Positions 34,968 through 42,501 of a stretch of 64,000 nt of DNA are shown in pieces. Under the pieces are notes generated by a model. It ran no database searches and was not told the DNA's origin. It saw nothing but the letters and a program-made list of their open reading frames with translations. The position numbers and the translations under genes were made by a program. The stretch is from contig NZ_CP169244.1 in assembly GCF_041902385.1 (NCBI RefSeq), forward strand, positions 3,348,001-3,412,000. The letters are read 5' to 3'. Position 1 is the stretch's first letter, and every line of letters begins with the position of its first letter. Source of the stretch: Arcticibacter sp041902385 (GTDB lineage: Bacteria; Bacteroidota; Bacteroidia; Sphingobacteriales; Sphingobacteriaceae).

Positions 34968-36131
34968 TTAGTTTCGTTGACTATTATCTCTGAGAAGCAG
35001 TTGGTATCCCGCTTTCAATTTCACTCGTATCTGCTTTACTTTGCGACTGAACAACCCTTTTGCAGCCTGAACTCCTGCGCCAGCTACCTGTGCAGATACA
35101 GAAGGATCCATAGTCATTATTTGCAGACTTTGTACAGCATCCTCGACTCCTTTTTTTGAGGCATCGCGGGTTATTGCTCCCGGAATGTATAAACCTTCCA
35201 GACCGTCAAGGTCAAAGGCAGAAAGAGAGACCGGAAGAATGGAATTTCTATACCGGAGAGTGGGGATATCAATCTTTAAACGCTCATCATCTATAGAAGC
35301 AATTCCGTAAACAAATTCATTTCTTGGAATTAGCGTGCCTCTAACGTAAATGCTGTCCAATAAGCGCAGTTTTATTACGGAACCGGCTACGATTTCCTGA
35401 TCCTGGTGAATGGTTGCTTCAATTGCATTTCCGGTGTTTTCTGCATATCGTGCATCAATATTTCGGGTCAGAGCATACAGACTTTGTTTTTCATCCTGGC
35501 CGTTTGCTACATGAACAGAAAAAATCCCGGTTGATCTCTCTATTGATTTTTCTTTCTGTTTTTCTCTTGCCCTTGATGGATTTTGAATTTCAAGTACCTT
35601 TTCCAGTATCGAGTTTAGTTGAGCCATTTCCTTATCATCCTCATTCCCGCCCTTTAAGCTGTGCATTAAGTCTTCAAGTCGGTTTACGTCTGCACCCATG
35701 TTATAAGATTGTTGATAGGCAGCGACTCGAGCGGTTGAGTATGAATCTCCCGATGACTGTGTTGTTCGGTTTAACTCTGTCGTTATTTGAGCCAGCTTTT
35801 CGTTGATCTTCTGTTCGTTCGGATCCACCGCATCTACATTCTGAGGAAATGCAAGCCCTTTAAAACCTGATTCTTCATCAGAGTTCGCTGACTCTCTCGC
35901 AGAAATCTGGTAGATGCTGAATTTATCATTCTTCTCGTCTTGGTTGAACTTTGCATCTGGCAGATCCGTATTAAATCCTTCTTTTGAATGCTTAGCCAGG
36001 TCTTTCTCAGGCATTCCTTTTCCACCACCTAATGCCCAGAAGGCCATCGTCATAAAGGGGAATATCAGTAGTGGTAGCACCATTAAAAATTTCCGTTTCC
36101 TTAGCGTTTCCGCCGATTGTTGCTTTTTCAT
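34968..36131 (-). CDS. traM: Conjugative transposon protein TraM
   Basis: The 387 residues begin with one N-terminal membrane helix (FLMVLPLLIFPFMTMAFWALG), followed by a long helical, Gln/Asn-rich periplasmic linker. The C-terminal VirB10-like beta domain contains VAGSVIKLRLLDSIYVRGTLIPRNEFVYGIA. TraM spans the periplasm as the core of the secretion channel. The gene lies downstream of the disrupted traL and upstream of traN. Confidence 0.85.
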   Translation of the reverse strand: MKKQQSAETLRKRKFLMVLPLLIFPFMTMAFWALGGGKGMPEKDLAKHSKEGFNTDLPDAKFNQDEKNDKFSIYQISARESANSDEESGFKGLAFPQNVDAVDPNEQKINEKLAQITTELNRTTQSSGDSYSTARVAAYQQSYNMGADVNRLEDLMHSLKGGNEDDKEMAQLNSILEKVLEIQNPSRAREKQKEKSIERSTGIFSVHVANGQDEKQSLYALTRNIDARYAENTGNAIEATIHQDQEIVAGSVIKLRLLDSIYVRGTLIPRNEFVYGIASIDDERLKIDIPTLRYRNSILPVSLSAFDLDGLEGLYIPGAITRDASKKGVEDAVQSLQIMTMDPSVSAQVAGAGVQAAKGLFSRKVKQIRVKLKAGYQLLLRDNSQRN

Positions 36132-36153
36132 AGCTATTGATTTAAATGATTAA

Positions 36154-36331
36154 TTATTGGATTGAATGGAAGATGAGATACAAGCTTATGGCGCCAAAAA
36201 AGGCGCTGATAACAAGTAGGAATATTTCTTTCTGAACTTTAGAGAAATGTGCTGTCTTGACGTTCAGCCATCGGGCTATTGAAAGTTGAAGTTTAAAAAT
36301 CTTTGCAGCGATTCTTTGAGCCAGGTCTTCC
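36154..36331 (-). pseudogene. traL: traL, 3' part (split by IS66-A)
   Basis: The minus strand here reads EDLAQRIAAKIFKLQLSIARW and on through a membrane helix (IFLLVISAFFGAISLYLIF) to a TAA at 36154. Joined to the piece at 38628-38673 across one 8-bp target copy, it gives a 71-residue protein in frame. TraL is a small membrane protein of the transfer machinery. The disruption probably blocks or weakens conjugation unless a second copy exists. Confidence 0.75.
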
Positions 36332-36406
36332 GTACCCGCCCGACGAACCCATCTTGACCTTCAATTCTTAATGGCCTTACTTTGCCTGCACGATAAAGAT
36401 AAAGTA

Positions 36407-36682
36407 ATGGATCAAAGAGAAAGAATGAAGGCAGAAGTGGCCCGCTGGCGCGAGAGCGGGCTTACCCAAAAAGAGTTTAGCCGGCAATTAGGAATGAAAG
36501 TGGCCACCTTTGCCTATTGGGTATCCCGTAGCAAAGAGTCAGAAAAGAAGAAAGGATTTCTACCCTTAGTCCCCGTAGCCGGATCCGTAGAGGCCGTAGA
36601 GGTTAGCTACCCTAACGGCGTGCGCATCAAAGTACCTGCTTCAGATCTGAAGACCATCTCTCAGCTCATTCATCTGTATTAA
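36407..36682 (+). CDS. tnpA: IS66 TnpA
   Basis: A small HTH protein starting MDQRERMKAEVARW, with ESGLTQKEFSRQLGMKVATFAYWV as its DNA-binding helices. The frame is open 12 codons further upstream, but this Met aligns with TnpA of copy B. Its stop overlaps the tnpB start (TAATG), so the two are coupled. TnpA is required with TnpB and TnpC for IS66 transposition. Confidence 0.82.
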   Translation: MDQRERMKAEVARWRESGLTQKEFSRQLGMKVATFAYWVSRSKESEKKKGFLPLVPVAGSVEAVEVSYPNGVRIKVPASDLKTISQLIHLY

Positions 36683-37011
36683 TGTTCAGCCTGAACTCCT
36701 CGCATCGATATTTCCTCTATCAGGGCCATTGTGATATGCGTAAAAGTTTTGATGGCCTTTGCGGGCTGGTCACCTCCGAGCTAAACAGAGAAGTATCTTC
36801 AGGAGAAGTCTTCGTCTTTCTCAACCGCCAGCGCACCCATATAAAGCTTCTACACTGGGAACACGGCGGCTTCGTTCTTTACTATAAGCGGCTTGAGCAG
36901 GGCACTTTCCCCACTCCTAAAAAGGAGCATCTGAGCTGGGCCGAGCTGGTGCTGATGATCGAAGGGATACAGGTTCAGAAGAGCCGCCAGTTACGCCGCT
37001 ACCAGGCATAA
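36682..37011 (+). CDS. tnpB: IS66 Orf2 / TnpB
   Basis: The 109 residues contain YFLYQGHCDMRKSFDGLCGL, then FVFLNRQRTHIKLLHWEHGG and FVLYYKRLEQGTF, the hallmark of the IS66 Orf2 family. It is a close relative of the copy at 58404. Its exact biochemical role is unknown, but it is needed for transposition. Confidence 0.9.
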   Translation: MFSLNSSHRYFLYQGHCDMRKSFDGLCGLVTSELNREVSSGEVFVFLNRQRTHIKLLHWEHGGFVLYYKRLEQGTFPTPKKEHLSWAELVLMIEGIQVQKSRQLRRYQA

Positions 37012-37061
37012 AAAGTGGCTTTTTTCTTGCAATGACAGCCTTTTTTGTGTAATTTCATGCC

Positions 37062-38663
37062 ATGGATACGGCACTGGAATACCTCTCAAAAGAGGAGTTG
37101 ATTGCTCTTTTGAGACGAGAACAAAAGGCCGTAGAAACCCATCAAAAAGCAGCTTCTTCCCTGGAAGCAAAAACTATTAAACAGGAAGAAGAAATCACCT
37201 ACCTCAAAGCCCGTGTCGATCTTTTAGAGCGCCTGCAGTTCGGCCAGAAGCGAGAACGCTTTGAAGGTGACCCTGCACAAGGGGTATTGCCATTTGAAGC
37301 TCCCCCAGAAGAAGAAGCCTTTCAAGAGGAAGAAATCAAAGAACAGATCACCTATACCCGCAAAAAGCAGTCTTTGCATAAAGGCCGTGCTGCCTTGCCT
37401 GCACACTTGCCGGTAGAAGAAATTGAGATCCACCCTGAGGGTGATCTAACGGATATGGTCTGCATTGGAAAGGATATAACCGAAGAACTGGAATGTGAGC
37501 CTGCCCGCTTCTTTATCCGCCGCTACATTCGCTATAAATATGTCGCTAAAAATACAGAAGGAGTAAAAACCGGAGAACTTCCCGAACGAGTCATTGATAA
37601 AGGGATTCCGGGAGCAGGGCTGCTGGCCATGATCCTTACTGATAAGTATGTTGACCATCTCCCTTTGTACCGACAGAAGCAACGCTTCGCCCGGGAAAAC
37701 ATCCCCATAGCCTCCTCTACCATTGAAGGCTGGGTCAAACAGGCGCTGGAAAGACTGGAACCACTCTACCAGCAACTCAGGTTTGATATCAAAGCCAAAG
37801 GGTATTTACAGGTCGATGAGACCTCGATCAAAGTATTGGAAAGCGAAAAGAAAGGTGCTGCCCATATGGGCTGGTATTGGGTCTACCATAGTCCTTTGGA
37901 TGGATTGGTGCTGATGGACTATCAGCCTACCCGGGGTGCGGCAGCCACTACGGAGATGCTGAAACACTTTAGAGGATACCTCCAGAGTGACGGGTACGCC
38001 GTCTACCAAAAGATAGGACAGCGGACAGAAGTAACACCGGTAGCCTGCTGGGCTCATGCCAGAAGAGAGTTTGAACGGGCACTGGATAATGATAAAACCA
38101 GGGCAACCAAAGCCTTGTCGCTTATCCAGGCTTTATATGCAGTAGAGCGAAAGGCAAAAGAGGAAGGACTGAGTGCCCAGCAAATCAAAGCGCTTCGCCT
38201 GGAAGAATCTCTTCCGGTGATCAATGAACTGGGAAAATGGATCTTTCATGAGGTAAAGAATACCTTACCCAAAAGCCAGATCGGGAAGGCTATGCGCTAT
38301 GCCATGGAGCGTTGGGATAAGCTAAGCGCCTATCTGCAGGACGGAAGCTTGTTGATTGACAATAACCAAATCGAGAATGCACTGAGGCCCATCTCTCTGG
38401 GTCGCAAGAACTACCTCTTTGCAGGAAGCCATGATGCAGCTGCCAGAGCAGGGATGATCTATTCCTTTTTCGCCATCTGCAAAAAGCATGAGGTGAATCC
38501 GCTGCAGTGGTTGAAACACGCCCTGCAAAACGTCATGACCATTAACCATAAGAACATTCGTGACCTCTATCCGCAGAATTATAAGAAACTAATCGAGTCC
38601 CAAAAGATGGGTTCGTCGGGCGGATACGGTCTTCCTGCTTGCGGCTTAGCTTTTTGTCATTGA
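37062..38663 (+). CDS. tnpC: IS66 transposase TnpC, stop codon outside the element
   Basis: The 533 residues begin with an N-terminal leucine-rich coiled coil and a zinc-finger-like region. The DDE domain follows, with YLQVDETSIKVLE (first Asp), YLQSDGYAVYQKI (second Asp) and LIDNNQIENALRP (Glu). The frame reads through the right inverted repeat (38604-38627) and stops 36 bases out in traL sequence, adding LPACGLAFCH. The copy-B protein stops inside its element, so here the last residues depend on the insertion site. Confidence 0.9.
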   Translation: MDTALEYLSKEELIALLRREQKAVETHQKAASSLEAKTIKQEEEITYLKARVDLLERLQFGQKRERFEGDPAQGVLPFEAPPEEEAFQEEEIKEQITYTRKKQSLHKGRAALPAHLPVEEIEIHPEGDLTDMVCIGKDITEELECEPARFFIRRYIRYKYVAKNTEGVKTGELPERVIDKGIPGAGLLAMILTDKYVDHLPLYRQKQRFARENIPIASSTIEGWVKQALERLEPLYQQLRFDIKAKGYLQVDETSIKVLESEKKGAAHMGWYWVYHSPLDGLVLMDYQPTRGAAATTEMLKHFRGYLQSDGYAVYQKIGQRTEVTPVACWAHARREFERALDNDKTRATKALSLIQALYAVERKAKEEGLSAQQIKALRLEESLPVINELGKWIFHEVKNTLPKSQIGKAMRYAMERWDKLSAYLQDGSLLIDNNQIENALRPISLGRKNYLFAGSHDAAARAGMIYSFFAICKKHEVNPLQWLKHALQNVMTINHKNIRDLYPQNYKKLIESQKMGSSGGYGLPACGLAFCH

Positions 38664-38673
38664 GATTTTTCAT
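38628..38673 (-). pseudogene. traL: traL, 5' part (split by IS66-A)
   Basis: The ATG at 38671-38673 begins MKNLNDKKLSRKQED, which continues in frame at 36323 on the other side of the element. The first base after the element is the target repeat GGTCTTCC. The fragment alone is too short to function. Confidence 0.7.
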
Positions 38674-38684
38674 AAATAGCATGA

Positions 38685-39302
38685 CTACTGGTTTTGAGCG
38701 GTAGTATCCCTGTTACTTATTGTCTTCCAGCGCTCGATGAGAAATCCATGCGGATTATTATCGGATCTGCTGACGTTTCTAAGAAATCCTTCCGTGATCA
38801 GAATTCTTGTAGCGGTAGATGTGGCTCTGATCAGTTTTTGAGTAGCGAAGCACCGGAAGAAATAAGGATACTGATTGACATCCAACTGGACACTGTCGAC
38901 CTGAATCTCCTGGCTGATATTGGCGGAAATTAAGTTGGAATAGTAACCGTTCTCCTTCAGATTATCGTATTGTGACTTGGCAGAGCCATCGGCAAGGTAT
39001 ATCGCCTTACTTATGTTTCCTTCTATCACTTTATCGTCCGGGTCAAGTGAAAAGAAATACTCATGGAAAGTTTTCACATGATCTTTCGCTTCTACCTGGA
39101 TGTTATCCTTTCTTTCCGCTGCAATCGCTTCCAGGATTTTTCCGTTGGCCAGAATGTAGATCCGGCTGTGAGCAGTCGTAATTGCCTGATAGCTTTTCAC
39201 AAGGGAGAAGCCTGAAATAAGCATGCAGACTAAAACCATTATGATACTGAAGGTCCTGACGTGCCGGAACGCTGTATCGATATTTTTAAGTTGTTGAAAC
39301 AT
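38685..39302 (-). CDS. traK: Conjugative transposon protein TraK
   Basis: The 205 residues contain LKNIDTAFRHVRTFSIIMVLVCMLI (N-terminal membrane helix), then DHVKTFHEYFFSLDPDDKVI and YPYFFRCFATQKLIRATSTATR. This is the TraK family, a VirB8-like inner-membrane component of the transfer channel. It lies 12 bases from the traL start and directly after traJ. Confidence 0.88.
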   Translation of the reverse strand: MFQQLKNIDTAFRHVRTFSIIMVLVCMLISGFSLVKSYQAITTAHSRIYILANGKILEAIAAERKDNIQVEAKDHVKTFHEYFFSLDPDDKVIEGNISKAIYLADGSAKSQYDNLKENGYYSNLISANISQEIQVDSVQLDVNQYPYFFRCFATQKLIRATSTATRILITEGFLRNVSRSDNNPHGFLIERWKTISNRDTTAQNQ

Positions 39303-39322
39303 GACATTTGCTGTTTTAGTGG

Positions 39323-40531
39323 TTAATTTCCTGAAAGCTTATCGTGCTGGAATTTTGAGGAGTTGTCTTTTCCGCTCTGGAAATACCCGGATGAATTCGA
39401 AAAAGCTGCCATTCCCTGTGTCACTCTTCCCCTTTGATCTCCAAGCGTATCCGATATCATACCAGAGCCGGAGCTTGCGGTCGATAGCACACTGTTAGAG
39501 GTATTGCTCACCAGGCTGTTTACTTTTTGGAGAAGTGCATTTCCTCCGCCTGCATGCACAATGTAGTTGGCTATACTGGGGACAGTGAAATAGCCTATGA
39601 TTCCAATGACCATAAAAATTAGGTATGCTGTATCTGTCGAGCTGAAGAATGTATCGCCAGAGCCTTCGACCTGTGAAATATCGAGCTTCAGCATGTTTTC
39701 CTGAATTTTCCCAAGTATGGAACCGAAGATGTTGGATACCGGTAGCCAAAGGAATACATTCACATAGCGAGCGATCCAGACTGTCAGTGTATGCTGGAAT
39801 CCGTCGAAGACTGCGAACCCAAATACCAGAGGCCCCAGGATTGCCAGTACAATGAGATAAAAAGTTCTTATTGTATTTATGCATAAAGCAGACGCCTCGT
39901 AGAGAACTTGGAGGACTTCGCTCATCCACTGCTTGATAGAGTTTCTGAAATTGTAGGACTGCTTATCCATCCAGAACCTGATGTCATTGCCTATGCTTTC
40001 GAAGACTCCTTCCGCTTCACTCGAGTTATCAGGATGTGTGTATTTATACCACTCATCACGGTCACCGGAGCCATCTTCACCCACATACATTTTCCAGGTG
40101 TCGCTATTTTTTATCGCCTCGGCTTTTTTCTTTAGCAAAGCGGCAATAGCTTTATTTGAATCTTTAACCATTCCGCCGGTAGCAGATACAATAGGTTGGA
40201 GAACCCCGTTCATCATTGACAATACCGCGGGAAAAAGTATTACTGCCATGCCCAGAGCAAATGGTCGGAGCAGCGGGTAGAAGTCGATTGGTTCTGCGGC
40301 TGCGATTTGCCTCCATACTCTCGCTGCGATGTACCATAGTGCCGCAAATCCGGCTATTCCACGAGCAACACCAATGAGTTTACTGCAAAGGGGAATCATA
40401 TCGTCGTACACCTGATCCAGCACAGATTGCAGGCCCTGGATATCAGTCGCTGTACCTTGACCAAAGGACTTTTGAGGCAAAGCCGTCCCTGCAATCATCA
40501 AAATGATGATTAAAATTTTCAACGTTTTCAT
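39323..40531 (-). CDS. traJ: Conjugative transposon protein TraJ
   Basis: The 402 residues have a signal peptide, then several long hydrophobic helices (GIAGFAALWYIAARVW, FALGMAVILFPAVLSM, FYLIVLAILGPLVFGFAVF). The C-terminus is Gly/Ser-rich. It corresponds to the VirB6/TrbL-like inner-membrane channel protein of Bacteroidota elements. It is in the expected order between traI-region genes and traK. Confidence 0.86.
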   Translation of the reverse strand: MKTLKILIIILMIAGTALPQKSFGQGTATDIQGLQSVLDQVYDDMIPLCSKLIGVARGIAGFAALWYIAARVWRQIAAAEPIDFYPLLRPFALGMAVILFPAVLSMMNGVLQPIVSATGGMVKDSNKAIAALLKKKAEAIKNSDTWKMYVGEDGSGDRDEWYKYTHPDNSSEAEGVFESIGNDIRFWMDKQSYNFRNSIKQWMSEVLQVLYEASALCINTIRTFYLIVLAILGPLVFGFAVFDGFQHTLTVWIARYVNVFLWLPVSNIFGSILGKIQENMLKLDISQVEGSGDTFFSSTDTAYLIFMVIGIIGYFTVPSIANYIVHAGGGNALLQKVNSLVSNTSNSVLSTASSGSGMISDTLGDQRGRVTQGMAAFSNSSGYFQSGKDNSSKFQHDKLSGN

Positions 40532-40540
40532 AATGTCTGT

Positions 40541-41164
40541 TTATTGATTTACCTGATAAAGGCTATTACGGATCTCGATATCCTTCTTTTCCCTGGTTCT
40601 TTGAAGCACCAGAATATTCGTCTTCCTATTAAAGTCTCGCAGGAACTGGAGCTTATTTTCTGTATCAGCAAAAATTCGGTCGATTGCCTCTAATCGTTCA
40701 TCATCGCTCATGCTAAGTTTCGAGGTGGTAATAACTGTAGCAAGCTCATCCAGATTCTGCAGACTTTGATTAAACAGGTTGGCATACACGGCTCCGAGGT
40801 AGTCAATCTCGGACGAACTAAATATTCCGCTATTCTTAAACCGGTTGAAGGCCTGACGGTATTCCTTTACAATATTCTTTTGGTGAGTGATGATATCCGG
40901 CACACGCTTATAATTCTTGATAGCAGGGTTAACAGCTAGCAGGCCACTTATAAAAGCATCGTGCAGATGGAAATTCCCCTCAGAGATATTCTTAATTGTA
41001 GTGTAGCCTTTGCTGACGATTTCATATCCTTTTTTCATGTCAGTCAGGATATTCTTAAGCTGGGTCAGCTTTTCGTAGTTGAGTAATAATTGCTGTACTT
41101 CAACTGACTGTGCCTTTGTAGTAGAACTTGCTGCTATAGCAATGACTATCAATATCGTTTTCAT
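40541..41164 (-). CDS. Exported tra-operon protein, tandem paralogue 1 (TerB-like by annotation habit)
   Basis: The 207 residues carry a signal peptide (ILIVIAIAASSTTKAQ), then coiled-coil-rich helices with MKKGYEIVSKGYTTIKNISE, FHLHDAFISGLLAVNPAI and MSDDERLEAIDRIF. It is clearly paralogous to the next gene, sharing KGYEI, a TIK-x3-G-x-F-x-LH-x-AF block and a DDERL block. Such proteins are often labelled TerB-like, but no tellurite function is implied. A periplasmic structural role in transfer is likely. Confidence 0.65.
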   Translation of the reverse strand: MKTILIVIAIAASSTTKAQSVEVQQLLLNYEKLTQLKNILTDMKKGYEIVSKGYTTIKNISEGNFHLHDAFISGLLAVNPAIKNYKRVPDIITHQKNIVKEYRQAFNRFKNSGIFSSSEIDYLGAVYANLFNQSLQNLDELATVITTSKLSMSDDERLEAIDRIFADTENKLQFLRDFNRKTNILVLQRTREKKDIEIRNSLYQVNQ

Positions 41165-41171
41165 GGTAAGT

Positions 41172-41801
41172 TTAATTTGTTATTCCGTAGAGCTTCTTCG
41201 AAACCGCACTATTTTGTTTTTCCTGCTCCCTCTGCAGGTTCATCACTTTTATCTGCCTTATGAAAGATTCCGTGAACTGGTATTTGTCACGCATGTCTGA
41301 ATGAAGCTTATCAATACGTTTCAATCGTTCATCGTCTTTCATTTCCAGTTCTCCTGAGCTTATCACTGCAAATAAGTCCTCTACATCTCTCACGCAGTCA
41401 GAAAGGACTTTGGACCGTACGCTTTCGATGTAACTTTTGTCACTGGCCGATTTTATAGCTTCCCGATTAAGGGAATTATATCTCTTGATAATCGCCGCCT
41501 GCCAGCTAAGAATTTCCGCGATGTTTTTATTGCTGGCTATTGTAGGGTTAACGTTTTTCAAGGACTCAAAAAATGCCGAGTGCAGATCGAATTCTCCTTT
41601 GGTGAATCTCTTAATTGTTTTTAATCCTTTATCGGCGATCTCGTAGCCCTTGCTTAAATAATCTGTATAAAGCTTTAAGGCCGCTAGTTGCTGCAAAAGG
41701 TATTTCTTTTGTGTCGCTTTCTGTCTGAAGAACTCATCCCAGGTCTGAGCTTTAGCGATCGAGGACAGAAGTACTAGAAGGAGAATTATTGAGGCTTTCA
41801 T
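41172..41801 (-). CDS. Exported tra-operon protein, tandem paralogue 2
   Basis: From MKASIILLLVLLSSIAKAQ the protein has a good signal peptide; the frame is open eight codons upstream. It shares with its neighbour the pattern KGYEIADKGLKTIKRFTKGE, FDLHSAFFESLKNVNPTI and MKDDERLKRIDKL. The tandem duplication lies eight bases apart. It probably interacts with TraI or TraJ in the periplasm, which is inference from order alone. Confidence 0.65.
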   Translation of the reverse strand: MKASIILLLVLLSSIAKAQTWDEFFRQKATQKKYLLQQLAALKLYTDYLSKGYEIADKGLKTIKRFTKGEFDLHSAFFESLKNVNPTIASNKNIAEILSWQAAIIKRYNSLNREAIKSASDKSYIESVRSKVLSDCVRDVEDLFAVISSGELEMKDDERLKRIDKLHSDMRDKYQFTESFIRQIKVMNLQREQEKQNSAVSKKLYGITN

Positions 41802-41802
41802 A

Positions 41803-42495
41803 TCAGTTAGAAATTTGCAGTCCATACAATCTTTGAACTTCCTGGATTTGCTTTTGACCTTTCGCCCGCTGGAGGCTCATCAGGATATTGTTGGTATTAA
41901 ATTGCTTCAGGTCTGTATAATTCTCGTCAATCCGGTCAGCAGCCTCATTTATCAGCTCCAGTCTTTTGGCGTCGGTCATCTGAGTCTTGAAAGAGTTTAT
42001 AATCAAAAGGATCTGGTCAAGGTTTTTAGCACTTTCATTAAGAATCCCGGTGTAAACATCATACATGTACTCCAATTCCTCTGGTTGAAAATTTTTATCC
42101 TGTCGGGCCAGATACCAGGCTTTTTTATACTCCTCGACGAGAAAGAGCTGCTTCGTGGTGATTTCTTTTATTCGTTGATAGTAAGAAATTGCAGATTTCA
42201 CCTTCCATAGGTCTGTATAGTACTTGGCGTAAAGCTCTCTTTGTCGCTCCGTCCATTGTGAGATTTCGGTGAGCTTCAATTTAGAAAGCTGATTTTCCAT
42301 AACCTTCTGCGCATTTTGCAGCCAGATGGTCTCGTTCTGCATTCGTTGAATCTTCAGATCTACAGCTCTGATAACCTTTTTTACCCCAGCCTTTATGACT
42401 TCTAAAATTGCTACCTGTGCATTTGCATGTCCTACAGGCATAGATACCATCAGCACAATCATGCTGGCTGGCATCAGAATCATTAATTTCTTCAT
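41803..42495 (-). CDS. traI: Conjugative transposon protein TraI (DUF4141-like)
   Basis: The 230 residues carry a signal peptide ending at HANAQ, followed by a helical protein with VIRAVDLKIQRMQNETIWLQNAQK and LKLTEISQWTERQRELYAKYYTDLW split by short turns. It ends with MSLQRAKGQKQIQEVQRLYGL. This corresponds to TraI of the Bacteroidota systems, a VirB5-like periplasmic protein. It begins seven bases after traG ends. Confidence 0.78.
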   Translation of the reverse strand: MKKLMILMPASMIVLMVSMPVGHANAQVAILEVIKAGVKKVIRAVDLKIQRMQNETIWLQNAQKVMENQLSKLKLTEISQWTERQRELYAKYYTDLWKVKSAISYYQRIKEITTKQLFLVEEYKKAWYLARQDKNFQPEELEYMYDVYTGILNESAKNLDQILLIINSFKTQMTDAKRLELINEAADRIDENYTDLKQFNTNNILMSLQRAKGQKQIQEVQRLYGLQISN

Positions 42496-42501
42496 GGTTA
42501 C

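Larger units (their letters stand above)
36332..38627 (+). mobile_element. IS66-family insertion sequence, copy A (intact)
   Basis: The 2296-bp element is bounded by 24-bp inverted repeats: left GTACCCGCCCGACGAACCCA..., right end the complement with one mismatch (36332-36355 and 38604-38627). The 8-bp direct target repeat GGTCTTCC flanks it on both sides. It contains tnpA, tnpB and tnpC in the usual IS66 order. It sits inside traL. Intact repeats, target duplication and open transposase frames suggest a recent insertion. Confidence 0.92.

Noticed and set aside
40541..41825. Tellurite-resistance (TerB) genes
   Set aside because: They are exported, coiled-coil proteins inside the tra operon next to traI; a transfer role is more likely than tellurite resistance.
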